DNA from: Phaeobacter sp. CECT 5382
Lineage (GTDB): Bacteria > Pseudomonadota > Alphaproteobacteria > Rhodobacterales > Rhodobacteraceae
NCBI RefSeq assembly: GCF_001457775.1
Contig: NZ_CYSG01000006.1
Span: 158,611-222,610 of the forward strand
Reading direction: 5' to 3'
Length of the DNA: 64,000 bases
Under the pieces are notes generated by a model that had not been told where the DNA came from, did no database searches, and saw only the letters and a program-made list of their open reading frames with translations. Both the position numbers and the translations under genes were made by a program. Below, one piece after another: positions 9,385 through 17,944 of the stretch (position 1 is its first letter; each line of letters begins with the position of its first letter).

Positions 9385-10740
9385 TCAGCTCACCGCAGCA
9401 AAGCCTGCGTCCAGGGCAGACAGGATGCCGGAGACATCGTCTGAGGTTAGCACCAGTGGTGGCGACAGAATGATGTTTGGACCGGACACCCGTACCATGG
9501 CACCCTTCTGATAGGCCGTTTCCTGCACTGTTCCTGCGGCCTTTTTGTCGATGGGGGCCTTGGTGGTGCGGTCCGAGACCAGCTCCAGCGCCGACATCAA
9601 GCCGTGGCCGCCGCGCACATCGCCAATCAGGGCAAATTTCTCCTGCAGCGCTTGCAGTCCTTGATGCAGTTCGGTGCCGCGGGCTGCAGCGTTTTCGACC
9701 ACATTCAATCGTTTGGTTTCGGCAAGACAAGCCAAGGCTGCCGCCGCCCCCACTGGGTGGCCAGAATAGGTGTAGCCATGACCGATCGCGGCGCGACCGG
9801 TTTCATCCTTTTCGAACACCTCGGCCACATGTTCGGCGATCATCACGGCGCCAAAGGGGAAATAGCCGTTGGTGATAGCCTTGGCGGTGCACATGAAATC
9901 AGGCTTTACCCCCCAGTGGCGCGAGCCGGACCAGGAACCGGTGCGGCCAAAGGCGGTGATCACCTCGTCGGCGATCAGCAGAATGCCGTGTTTGTCACAG
10001 ATCGCGCGCACCTCTGGCATGAAGCTTTCGTGCGGCGGGATCACGCCGCCAGCCCCGAGGATCGGCTCCATGATGAAGGCAGCAATAGTGCCTGCACCCT
10101 GAAAGGCGATTTCATCCTCCAGCGCCTGCAGACAAAGTTGCGCCAGCCGTTCGGGATCCCGCTCATTGAATGGGTTGCGATAGGTATAGGGCGCGGGGAC
10201 ATGATAGCATCCGGGCAAAAGCGGCTCATACTGGGTGCGGAAATTGGCGTTTCCATTGACCGAAGCGCCGCCCATGTGGGTGCCATGATAGCCTTTCTTC
10301 AGGCTCAGGAACTTGGTTCGCCCTGCCTCGCCGCGGACCTTGTGATACTGCCGCGCCAGTCGCAGCGCCGTTTCCACGGAATCCGACCCGCCCGAGGTGT
10401 AAAAGGCGCGTGTCAGCCCGTCGGGGGCGAAGAAGTCGCGCAGCTCTTCAGCCAGTTGGATGACCTGATCGTTGGATGTGCCGCGAAAGGTCGAATAATA
10501 GGGCAGCACGTCCAGCTGGGCGGCAATGGCATCCTTGACCGGCTGGCAGGAAAACCCGAGGTTGACGTTCCACAGCCCGCCAACCGCATCGATCACCTCA
10601 TGGCCATCAATGTCGCTGATCCGCACGCCCTGGGCAGCGGTGATGATTGCGGGCGGGTTGGCCAGACTGTCGGCGGGATGCGCCATTGGATGCCACATGG
10701 ATTTGGCGTTGTGTTCCTTGAGGAAATTGGAATCTTTCAT
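9385..10740 (-). CDS. Class III PLP-dependent aminotransferase
   Basis: The 451-residue protein is a full-length fold-type I, class III (omega) aminotransferase. The N-terminal NAKSMWHPM and GLWNVNLGFSCQPV are typical of the omega-amino-acid:pyruvate branch. LLIADEVITAFGRTGS gives the PLP-ring aspartate, and CTAKAITNGYFPFGAV gives the Schiff-base lysine near residue 285. The start is the ATG at 10740 (MKDSNFLKEHN); a longer frame upstream reads into the IclR region. It lies 64 bases downstream of iclR on the same strand and is probably co-transcribed with it. It should move an amino group from a terminal amine or beta/omega-amino acid to pyruvate or 2-oxoglutarate, giving an aldehyde or keto acid that the divergent aldehyde dehydrogenase could take. 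Confidence 0.9.
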   Translation of the reverse strand: MKDSNFLKEHNAKSMWHPMAHPADSLANPPAIITAAQGVRISDIDGHEVIDAVGGLWNVNLGFSCQPVKDAIAAQLDVLPYYSTFRGTSNDQVIQLAEELRDFFAPDGLTRAFYTSGGSDSVETALRLARQYHKVRGEAGRTKFLSLKKGYHGTHMGGASVNGNANFRTQYEPLLPGCYHVPAPYTYRNPFNERDPERLAQLCLQALEDEIAFQGAGTIAAFIMEPILGAGGVIPPHESFMPEVRAICDKHGILLIADEVITAFGRTGSWSGSRHWGVKPDFMCTAKAITNGYFPFGAVMIAEHVAEVFEKDETGRAAIGHGYTYSGHPVGAAAALACLAETKRLNVVENAAARGTELHQGLQALQEKFALIGDVRGGHGLMSALELVSDRTTKAPIDKKAAGTVQETAYQKGAMVRVSGPNIILSPPLVLTSDDVSGILSALDAGFAAVS

Positions 10741-10804
10741 CGGTGTCCGCTCCTGGCAGAGACCCGTTTCGGGTCGCAAAGAATGAGATGGGAGAAAGGC
10801 AGCA

Positions 10805-11584
10805 TCATGGGGCCAGCTCCTGCGGGTAGTCCGCCGGGGGTGAGCCGCCAATGCGCTGCGTGAGAGTGAGACCGGCCCGGTGCAGGGCTTGGGGGATCAA
10901 TTGCTTTTGCTCCGGGGTCATCCGCGACAAGGGCGCTGCAACAGCGAGGGCTCCAATGACCTGTCGATCAGGGCCAAAGACCGGCACGGCATGGGAATGC
11001 ACTTCGGCCTCGAACCCGCCAATGGACTGTGCCATACCCGTCTGGCGCACCTGTGCCATGGCGGCTCTGATCTCGTCAGGATCGGTGATCGTGGCGGGGG
11101 TGTGATGATGCAGCGGCTGTGTCAGGATGCTATCGGTGAAGCCGGGCGTGGCATAGGCAAGCACCGCCAGCCCTGATGCGGTGCCGTGATAGGTCAGCAC
11201 CTCGGCGTCTTCCATCATGACCTTGGTTGCGTGGCGTGGCGAATAGGCGTGCGATAGTGAGTTCAGCTGCTCTCCCTGCACCAGAGATAGGTGTGTGGTC
11301 TCTGCGGTTTCATCGCTGAGGTCGCGCAGCACTCGGCGCGACACAGAGAGGATTGGAACGGCGGCTTCACGCAGGGCGGCGAGGCGCAAGACCTGCGGCC
11401 CCAAGCGGTAGGAGCGGTCATTTCCGGCTTGTTCAACGAATCCTGCTTCCTGCAGCTCGCTCATCAGGCGATAGACGGTTGCTTTGTTCAGCCCGGAGGC
11501 GCGCGTCAGATCGCTAAGCCCGATTTCGGGCCGCCCATGGTTGAAATAACTCAACAGAGACAAGGCTTTGGTAACAGTTCCCAT
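10805..11584 (-). CDS. IclR family transcriptional regulator
   Basis: This 259-residue protein starts with an N-terminal winged HTH (KALSLLSYFN; SGLNKATVYRLMSELQEAGFV) of classic IclR form. A GAF-like effector domain follows, ending AVPVFGPDRQVIGALAVAAP. It is divergent from tctCBA and upstream of the aminotransferase on its own strand, so it probably controls both directions from the 185-base gap, where inverted repeats lie. IclR proteins usually bind a small organic acid related to the transported substrate; which one is not visible. Confidence 0.92.
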   Translation of the reverse strand: MGTVTKALSLLSYFNHGRPEIGLSDLTRASGLNKATVYRLMSELQEAGFVEQAGNDRSYRLGPQVLRLAALREAAVPILSVSRRVLRDLSDETAETTHLSLVQGEQLNSLSHAYSPRHATKVMMEDAEVLTYHGTASGLAVLAYATPGFTDSILTQPLHHHTPATITDPDEIRAAMAQVRQTGMAQSIGGFEAEVHSHAVPVFGPDRQVIGALAVAAPLSRMTPEQKQLIPQALHRAGLTLTQRIGGSPPADYPQELAP

Positions 11585-11671
11585 GGGTGGATTCAGGCTC
11601 CGTAATGACCAGACCGACGATCAGGTTTTTGGCGCTGCTTTGGAAAAACAAACACCCAAGATGATATTTTG

Positions 11672-11732
11672 TTGACAGATAACGGGGTGGCCTGTCAATC
11701 TAAATTCAAACCAATGGTTCAAATAATGAACC
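11672..11732. promoter_or_regulatory. Candidate IclR operators and tctC promoter
   Basis: Two inverted repeats lie between iclR and tctC. TTGACA (11672-11677) and TGTCAA (11693-11698) are mirror halves 15 bases apart, and the left half also reads as a perfect -35 element. GGTTCA-AATAA-TGAACC (11716-11732) is a 17-bp palindrome of the size IclR regulators use. tctC starts at 11770 after a GGGAG ribosome-binding site. Assignment to IclR rests on position and symmetry only. Confidence 0.55.
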
Positions 11733-11769
11733 GACTAGCTGAAGCAACAGCATCAACCGGGAGACTGCA

Positions 11770-12714
11770 ATGAAACTTACCCATCTCGTGAAAGGCGCCG
11801 CAGCTGCGGCGGCTCTGGGCCTCAGCGCCGTGGCGGCGCAGGCTGAATATCCGGAAAAGCCGGTGAACTTCATCGTGCCCTGGCCTCCCGGTGATCTGGA
11901 AGACGTGCTGACCCGCATGATCGCCGATGATTTTCAGGCAAAATATGGCGTTGCAGCGGCGGTGGTGAACAAGCCAGGCGGCGGCGGTGGACCCTTTCCC
12001 GGCGCGATCGAAGTCGCCAATGCGCCGGCGGATGGCTACACTGTGGGCTCATTTGTGATCGGGGTTCCGGTCATGGGGCATCAGATCGACATTCCGCCAC
12101 TGACGCCGGAAAAGTTTGACCCACTGGGGATTTTCCTGACCTATCCCTTTGTGATCGCGACTTCGGGTGACGCGCCCTATTCCACAATGGAGGAGCTGGC
12201 TGCCCACGCAAAGGAAAACGACGTGGCGCTGGGCCATTTTGGCGATGTGCTGACACCGACCCAGGTGACCAAGGCCTTTGCCAAGAACGCCGGTTTCGAG
12301 TGGGGATCCGACGCCGCCTTTGATGCGCTGGATTGCAATACGCTGGCCTCGGGCGATGCAGATGTGATCAATACCACGCTGCAGCTGATCCTCCCCTGTC
12401 TGGATCAGGTCAAGGTTCTGGTCTCCATCACCGATGAGCGCATTCCACTGGTGCCGGATGCCCCCGCCATCGGAGAGCTGGACGCTGGCCTGAACATCGC
12501 CCTGTGGAACGGTTTGTTTGTGACCAAGGACACGCCGCAGGATGTGCGGGACAAGATCATTGCCGTGGCGCAGGAAACCATGATGAGCGATCGGGCCCAG
12601 GCTGTGGCCAAAGAGACCGGCGCGCTGGTCTACTGGCAGGATGCCAATGACAGTGCGGCCCGGGTTGCCGCGGATATAGCCACTATGGGCAAGATCGGCA
12701 CGATCCTGGAATAG
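11770..12714 (+). CDS. TTT transporter periplasmic substrate-binding protein (TctC family)
   Basis: The protein has 314 residues with a clear signal peptide (about residues 1-25, ending AVAAQA before EYPEKP). It belongs to the Bug/TctC family: VNFIVPWPPGDLEDVLTR is the first ligand-binding loop, and VVNKPGGGGGPFPGA is the second. It delivers a carboxylate or similar solute to the TctA/TctB membrane pair encoded immediately downstream. An unusual GDLED replaces the more common GGxxD in the ligand loop, hinting at a non-citrate substrate. A strong hairpin follows the stop. Confidence 0.92.
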   Translation: MKLTHLVKGAAAAAALGLSAVAAQAEYPEKPVNFIVPWPPGDLEDVLTRMIADDFQAKYGVAAAVVNKPGGGGGPFPGAIEVANAPADGYTVGSFVIGVPVMGHQIDIPPLTPEKFDPLGIFLTYPFVIATSGDAPYSTMEELAAHAKENDVALGHFGDVLTPTQVTKAFAKNAGFEWGSDAAFDALDCNTLASGDADVINTTLQLILPCLDQVKVLVSITDERIPLVPDAPAIGELDAGLNIALWNGLFVTKDTPQDVRDKIIAVAQETMMSDRAQAVAKETGALVYWQDANDSAARVAADIATMGKIGTILE

Positions 12715-12729
12715 GAACTCTCCCCAACT

Positions 12730-12759
12730 GGCCGGGGCCTGCATGGTCCCGGTCTTTTT
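12730..12759 (+). terminator. Intercistronic hairpin/attenuator after tctC
   Basis: A 10-bp stem GGCCGGGGCC / GGTCCCGGTC (two G-U pairs) with loop TGCAT is followed directly by five T. It begins 16 bases after the tctC stop and lies before tctB. It should end many transcripts or protect the tctC mRNA, giving more binding protein than membrane protein. Confidence 0.75.
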
Positions 12760-12786
12760 GAACTCGCGCGAAAAAGACCCCCTGAT

Positions 12787-13317
12787 ATGACTACCGAACG
12801 AGAACGCCGTTTTGTCGGTCCCCGGCGCGGGCAGCTGATCTTTGCGCTGGTTTTTCTGGGCCTTTCGGCCCTGCTGCTGGCACTGATCGGCGAGCAAACC
12901 GCCTGGGTCAAAAAGACCCGGCTGTTTGCACAGCCCCGGTTCTGGCCCGCTGTCAGCCTTGGCGGCATGGTGCTCTTGGGCGGGCTGCATTTGTACCAAC
13001 TGCCCTGGCGCCGGGTGTCGCGCTATGACCTCTGGGAGGCGCGGCAGTGGGGGCGGAGCCTGGAATACGCGCTGTGGTTTCTGGCCTATGTGTTTTTGGT
13101 GCCCCTGATTGGCTACCTTCCGGTGACGCTGGCCTTCGTGCCGCTTCTGGCGCGGCGCATGGGGTATCGCAGCCGTTTTATGATGGGCATCTGCCTGTGT
13201 TTTGCCGTGGCGGTGGTGGTGCTGTTCAAAGGATTTCTGTCGGTCAAGATCCCTGGCGCGCTGCTCTATGAATACCTGCCCGCTGGTTTGCGCAGCTTTT
13301 TCATCCTCTATCTCTAG
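12787..13317 (+). CDS. TTT transporter small membrane subunit (TctB family)
   Basis: This 176-residue membrane protein has four predicted hydrophobic segments (about residues 15-35, 55-75, 95-120 and 130-165), the TctB pattern. The segments include LIFALVFLGLSALLLALIG and LAYVFLVPLIGYLPVTLAFV. TctB proteins diverge widely in sequence, so the call rests on topology, length and its place between tctC and tctA. Its stop is 15 bases before tctA. It works as the small inner-membrane partner of TctA in the sodium- or proton-driven transporter. Confidence 0.85.
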   Translation: MTTERERRFVGPRRGQLIFALVFLGLSALLLALIGEQTAWVKKTRLFAQPRFWPAVSLGGMVLLGGLHLYQLPWRRVSRYDLWEARQWGRSLEYALWFLAYVFLVPLIGYLPVTLAFVPLLARRMGYRSRFMMGICLCFAVAVVVLFKGFLSVKIPGALLYEYLPAGLRSFFILYL

Positions 13318-13332
13318 GTCACGGGGTTCCTG

Positions 13333-14952
13333 ATGGATCTGATCCTTTCCGCAATTGATATCCTGATGCGTTGGGACGTCGCTTTGGCGCTGCTTGCAGG
13401 GTCCGTGGGCGGCGTGCTGATTGGCGCGATCCCCGGTGTTGGCCCGGCGGTGGCGATTGCCATTCTGCTGCCTGCGACCTTTTCCATGGATCCGATTGTT
13501 GGCCTGACGGTGCTGTTGGGGATCTATGGATCATCGATGTATGGCGGTGCTATTCCGGCGATCCTGATCAACACACCCGGCACCGCAGTCAACGCGCTCA
13601 CTACCTATGATGGCTATCCGATGACCGCCCGCGGAGAACCGCGCCGGGCACTGAGCCTGGCCTATTCCGCCAGCTTTTTTGGCGGTGTTTTCTCGGTCAT
13701 CTGTCTGATTCTGTTTGCGCCGGTGCTGGCCAAGGTGGCACCGATGTTCGGCAGCCGCGAGATCTTTCTGGCAGCACTTCTGGGCCTTATCCTCGTGGTG
13801 GTGGCCCATCGCGGGCAGGCGCTGATTGCCGGGGCACTGGCCTGTTTTGGCATTTTTCTCAACTCCATCGGGATGGAGCCGGTGAAGTACACTCAGCGCT
13901 ACACCTTCGGGCAGGATTTCCTGGGCGGCGGCATCAATCTGATTGTTGTCGTGCTGGGGTTGTTTGCCCTGAGCCAGGCCTTTGTGCTGTTGATGGACGA
14001 AGACGAAAAAGTACATCTGACCAAACTGCGTGGCGGTATGTTTCAAGGGCTTCGGGAACTGGCCCGCCATCCACGCGTGGCGGGGGTTTCTGCCAGCTTT
14101 GGCGTGTTGATGGGGATGGTGCCGGGCGTTGGCGAATTCACCGCGCAGTTCATGTCCTACACCTACGCACAAAAGAGCTCCAAGCGGCCGCAGGATTTTG
14201 GCAATGGATCGTCCGAAGGGTTGATCGCCGCCGAGACGGCGAATAACGCGGTGCCGGCGGCCGCCATGGTTCCCTTGCTCGCCTTGGGCATTCCGGGCGA
14301 AGCGCTGACGGCGATGATGCTCAGCGTGTTTTACGTGCATAACGTGGTGCCGGGGCCGGGGCTGTTTCAGAACGACATGGATTTTGTCGTCGCACTTTAT
14401 CTGGCGCTGCTGATCCTCAATGTGCTGGTGCTGATCTTCCTGCTCTTTGCGACACGGTCACTGATCCAGGTGGTGAAAATCCCCAATCGGTTCCTGGGCG
14501 TGGCGATCCTGACGCTCAGCTTCGTTGGGGTTTATAGCCTGCGCAATTCAGCCACGGACTGCATGGTCGCTGCCGCCTTTGGTATCCTTGGCTTTATCCT
14601 GAAACGTCTGGCCCTGCCTGCGGTTCCCATCATCCTTGGCATGGTTCTGGGCGGCATCATGGAGGTCAAGCTGCGCGCCGGAATGGCACGGGTCAAAGAA
14701 CCCTGGGACTTCATCAACCGCCCCATCGCATTCATTCTATTCACTATCATCATCTTGGTTCTTGCCTCGCATATCTTCCGGGTCTGGAAAGAGCGCAAAG
14801 AGCTGAAGGAGGCCGAATGGCAGAACAAAACCTCATCAACCAGCTTCGGCAGACTCCTGTCGCGCCGCAAAAACTCTTTCTTGAAGGATCGTGGCAAGGA
14901 GGTTCGGGGACGCCACTCGAAGTTACTTCGCCGATTGAAGGGGCTGTTCTAA
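13333..14952 (+). CDS. TTT transporter large permease (TctA family)
   Basis: The protein has 539 residues with about 11-12 hydrophobic segments. It shows the duplicated TctA motifs GAIPGVGPAVAIAILLP and GMVPGVGEFTAQF, plus ETANNAVPAAAMVPLLALGIPG and YGGAIPAILINTPGT. The conserved protein ends around residue 490 (RVWKERKELKEAE). A lysine/arginine-rich tail of about 45 residues then reads on, overlapping the next gene by 136 bases in another frame. Typical TctA proteins are near 500 residues, so the tail is probably an accidental extension through a lost stop. It forms the transport channel with TctB. Confidence 0.9.
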   Translation: MDLILSAIDILMRWDVALALLAGSVGGVLIGAIPGVGPAVAIAILLPATFSMDPIVGLTVLLGIYGSSMYGGAIPAILINTPGTAVNALTTYDGYPMTARGEPRRALSLAYSASFFGGVFSVICLILFAPVLAKVAPMFGSREIFLAALLGLILVVVAHRGQALIAGALACFGIFLNSIGMEPVKYTQRYTFGQDFLGGGINLIVVVLGLFALSQAFVLLMDEDEKVHLTKLRGGMFQGLRELARHPRVAGVSASFGVLMGMVPGVGEFTAQFMSYTYAQKSSKRPQDFGNGSSEGLIAAETANNAVPAAAMVPLLALGIPGEALTAMMLSVFYVHNVVPGPGLFQNDMDFVVALYLALLILNVLVLIFLLFATRSLIQVVKIPNRFLGVAILTLSFVGVYSLRNSATDCMVAAAFGILGFILKRLALPAVPIILGMVLGGIMEVKLRAGMARVKEPWDFINRPIAFILFTIIILVLASHIFRVWKERKELKEAEWQNKTSSTSFGRLLSRRKNSFLKDRGKEVRGRHSKLLRRLKGLF

Positions 14953-16301
14953 CCACGCTTGAAGGCGCCTCTGCCACAGATGTCGAACGCGCTGTCGCCT
15001 TGGCGCGGCGGGCGTTTGACGATGGCCGCTGGGCGGGGCAGTCCCCCGCCGCACGTAAAAAGATCCTGCACCGCATCGCCGACCGGATCGAGGCCGAGGC
15101 GGTCGCGCTGGCGGTGCTGGGTGTGCGTGACAATGGCACCGAATTCAACATGGCGCTGAAGGCAGAGCCAGGATCGGCTGCGGGCACCTTTCGCTACTAC
15201 GCCGAAGCCCTGGATAAGGTGGCGGGCGAAGTCGCGCCCACGCAGCCGGATGTTTTGGGGCTGGTGCATCGCACCCCAGTCGGTGTGGTCGGGGCCATTG
15301 TGCCGTGGAACTTCCCGCTGATGATTGGCGCCTGGAAGCTGGCACCAGCCTTGGCTATGGGCAATTCCGTGGTGCTGAAACCAGCCGAGACCGCCTCACT
15401 GACGCTGTTGCGTCTGGCGGAAATCTGCGTCGAATGTGGCCTGCCGGATGGGGTCTTCAACGTGGTCACCGGCAGCGGCGCGGAAACCGGCGCGGCGCTA
15501 GCGATGTCGATGGGGGTCGATGTTCTGACCTTCACGGGCTCTGGCGGCACAGGCCGCAAACTGCTTGAGGCCTCGGCGCGCTCCAATCTGAAACGCTGCT
15601 ATCTGGAACTGGGCGGAAAATCTCCGAATATCGTCTTTGCGGATGCGCCGGATCTGCAAAAAGCCGCCAAGGTTTCGGCCATGGGGATTTTCCGTAATTC
15701 CGGTCAGGTCTGTGTGGCGGGCTCGCGCCTGTTGGTTGAGGCTTCAGTGCATGATGAATTTGTCGCCCTGCTCAAGGCCGAAGCCGAGGCGTTGCGCGTG
15801 GGCGATCCGCTGGATCTGGGCAGTCAGATCGGCGCGGTGAACTCCGAGGACCAGCTGCGGCGCAACCTGTCCTTCATGGATATGGCCCGCGCCGAAGGTG
15901 GCCAGGTGATCACCGGCGGGCAGCGGATATTGGAAGAGACAGGTGGCAGCTATATGGCGCCGACCATCGTCACCCATGTGGCGCGCGATCATGCCCTGTT
16001 TCAGCGCGAAGTCTTCGGCCCGGTTCTGGCGGTGACAAAATTTGAAGGTGAAGCCGAGGCGCTGGGCCTGGCCAATGCCACCGATTTTGGTCTGGCCGCA
16101 GGTGTCTGGACTGCAGATCTGTCGCGCGCGCATCGTATGGTTGCAGGCATTCGTGCGGGCGTGGTGCATGTGAACACCTATGGCGGTGCTGACAATACCG
16201 TGCCTTTGGGTGGCGTTGGCCAATCGGGTAATGGCCACGACAAGTCGCTGCATGCGCTCGATAAATATGTCGATCTAAAAACTGCCTGGATTCAGTTGTG
16301 A
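14817..16301 (+). CDS. NAD(P)-dependent aldehyde dehydrogenase
   Basis: This 494-residue aldehyde dehydrogenase is full length. It has WNFPLMIGAWKLAPALAMG at the cofactor fold, FTGSGGTGR as the NAD loop, and LELGGKSP with general-base Glu264. RNSGQVCVAGSR holds the catalytic Cys299. The start at 14817 is set by an AAGGAGG site nine bases upstream, even though it lies inside the tctA frame. The N-terminal KLFLEGSWQ strand is conserved, so the overlap region is really translated in this frame. It probably oxidises the aldehyde made by the divergently encoded aminotransferase, or one imported by TctABC. The substrate is not evident from sequence. Confidence 0.92.
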   Translation: MAEQNLINQLRQTPVAPQKLFLEGSWQGGSGTPLEVTSPIEGAVLTTLEGASATDVERAVALARRAFDDGRWAGQSPAARKKILHRIADRIEAEAVALAVLGVRDNGTEFNMALKAEPGSAAGTFRYYAEALDKVAGEVAPTQPDVLGLVHRTPVGVVGAIVPWNFPLMIGAWKLAPALAMGNSVVLKPAETASLTLLRLAEICVECGLPDGVFNVVTGSGAETGAALAMSMGVDVLTFTGSGGTGRKLLEASARSNLKRCYLELGGKSPNIVFADAPDLQKAAKVSAMGIFRNSGQVCVAGSRLLVEASVHDEFVALLKAEAEALRVGDPLDLGSQIGAVNSEDQLRRNLSFMDMARAEGGQVITGGQRILEETGGSYMAPTIVTHVARDHALFQREVFGPVLAVTKFEGEAEALGLANATDFGLAAGVWTADLSRAHRMVAGIRAGVVHVNTYGGADNTVPLGGVGQSGNGHDKSLHALDKYVDLKTAWIQL

Positions 16302-16308
16302 GGCTGCT

Positions 16309-17544
16309 ATGAACAAGAAAACCATTCTGGTCGCAGGAACCTATGACACCAAAGACGATGAGCTGCACTATCTGGCCGAGGTGATCCATGGTCAGGGTGG
16401 GGCGGTGCTGTCAATGGATGTGAGCGTGCTGGGAGATCCCAGCCGCCCTACGGATGTCAGTAAACATGCGGTGGCCGAGGCCGGTGGCAGTTCGATTGAG
16501 GTGGCGATTGCAAGCGGCGACGAAAATTCGGCGATGCAGATCATGGGGGCAGGGGCTGCCGCCAAGGCACTGGAGCTGTACCGGGCAGGGCGGATCGACG
16601 GGGTTATTGTGCTGGGGGGGACGATGGGCACCGATCTGGCGCTGGACCTTTGTGCAGCCCTGCCGGTGGGGGTGCCAAAATACGTGGTCTCGACCGTTGC
16701 CTTTTCGCCTTTGATGCCGCCAGAACGGATCCCGGCGGATGTGCAGATGATCCTCTGGGCTGGTGGGCTTTATGGGTTGAACTCGATTTGCAAAGCCTCG
16801 CTGAGCCAGGCGGCCGGAGCTGTGCTGGGTGCTGCGCGCGCGGTTGAGCCTCCGCGTCGCGAGCGGCCGCTGATTGGGATGACGTCGTTCGGCAAGACGG
16901 TTCTACGCTATATGGTGACGTTGAAGCCGGCACTTGAAGCGCGGGGCTTTGAGGTCGCCGTGTTTCATGCAACTGGCATGGGCGGACGGGCGTTTGAAAG
17001 CCTCGCGGCAGAGGGAGCCTTTGCGGCCGTGATGGATTTCGCACCCCAGGAAGTGTCGAACCATCTGTTTGGTGGGCTGTCGGCCGGCGCAGATCGGCTG
17101 ACGAATGCAGGCTGTGCAGCGACGCCGCAGATTGTGGCTCCTGGTTGTTATGATCTGGTTGATTTTGTTGGCTGGCAGGGCGTGCCCGTGCAGTTTGAAG
17201 GGCGACCGGTGCATGCGCACAATCGTTTGTTGTCCTCGGCAGTGTTGGACGCAAGCGAGCGTGAAGCCGTGGCGCGCTCCATCTGTAGCAAGCTGTCGGC
17301 GGCAAAGGGGCCGGTTGTCATGCTGCTGCCTAATCAGGGCTGCAACGAGTGGGACCGCCCCGGGGGCGATTTGCATGATGCGCAGGGGTTGCAGGCCTTT
17401 TGTGCCGAGATGCGGCGGTCCTGTCCGACCTCTGCCATGCTGACTGAATTGGACTGCCACATCAACGATGCGGCATTTTGCGAGGCGGTGTTGAAAATCT
17501 TTGATGCCTGGGTCGCAGCAGGGCTGGTCAGCAAGGCTGTATAG
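16309..17544 (+). CDS. Tm-1-like ATP-binding domain protein (UPF0261 family)
   Basis: The 411-residue protein matches the UPF0261/Tm-1-like family. It opens KTILVAGTYDTKDDELHYL and carries VIVLGGTMGTDLALDL and GMTSFGKTV, then ends with a long C-terminal domain with GCYDLVDF and LLPNQGCNEWDRPGG. The plant Tm-1 relative binds ATP and inhibits a viral replication protein; bacterial members are of unknown biochemical role. It starts seven bases after the aldehyde dehydrogenase and is the last gene before a strong terminator, so it belongs to the TctCBA-ALDH operon. A link to metabolism of the transported solute is inferred from that position only. Confidence 0.88.
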   Translation: MNKKTILVAGTYDTKDDELHYLAEVIHGQGGAVLSMDVSVLGDPSRPTDVSKHAVAEAGGSSIEVAIASGDENSAMQIMGAGAAAKALELYRAGRIDGVIVLGGTMGTDLALDLCAALPVGVPKYVVSTVAFSPLMPPERIPADVQMILWAGGLYGLNSICKASLSQAAGAVLGAARAVEPPRRERPLIGMTSFGKTVLRYMVTLKPALEARGFEVAVFHATGMGGRAFESLAAEGAFAAVMDFAPQEVSNHLFGGLSAGADRLTNAGCAATPQIVAPGCYDLVDFVGWQGVPVQFEGRPVHAHNRLLSSAVLDASEREAVARSICSKLSAAKGPVVMLLPNQGCNEWDRPGGDLHDAQGLQAFCAEMRRSCPTSAMLTELDCHINDAAFCEAVLKIFDAWVAAGLVSKAV

Positions 17545-17589
17545 GCGCAACTACCGAATTCTATAGCTCTGAAAATGCGTGCCTTCTTG

Positions 17590-17619
17590 GGGGCTCCTGC
17601 GATGGCAGGAGCCCCTTTT
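17590..17619 (+). terminator. Rho-independent terminator after the tct operon
   Basis: A perfect 11-bp stem GGGGCTCCTGC / GCAGGAGCCCC with loop GATG is followed by TTTTCTCTTTTC. It ends the operon 45 bases after the UPF0261 stop. Confidence 0.93.
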
Positions 17620-17944
17620 CTCTTTTCATTGTCTGTATGCGTGCAGCGCAGCAATGATATTTGGTCGTGATAGATTCTTGCTTGATCACCAGCGTGGGCT
17701 TGCCTAGTGTGACCTGAAATGTTTGGAACCAAGTTCTGCATAGTGGAATTTTGAATTCGATCCTGTGCGGCTCTTTCTGCCTTTGGTCCCGGTGGCCACC
17801 AGTTGGGCCCGTGACGCGAGGTTCTGGATAAACACATAGGGCAGGGGCTTGGCGCAAAGACGCAGCCTATGTTGAGATCGAAACTGAAGAGGGCAGGATC
17901 GGGCAGGTGCCCAGAATTCGCCCGGCGCGAGAGAGGAAAAACGA
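17620..17944. other. Intergenic leader upstream of the beta-oxidation operon
   Basis: These 325 bases hold no convincing gene. A 10-bp palindrome GGTGGCCACC lies at 17791-17800, and a GAGAGAGG ribosome-binding site precedes the ATG at 17945. The operon promoter must be here, but I could not identify -35/-10 elements or a regulator site with confidence. Confidence 0.5.

Noticed and set aside
17791..17800. Palindrome GGTGGCCACC as a regulator site
   Set aside because: A 10-bp GC-rich palindrome is expected by chance at this base composition and has no second copy.
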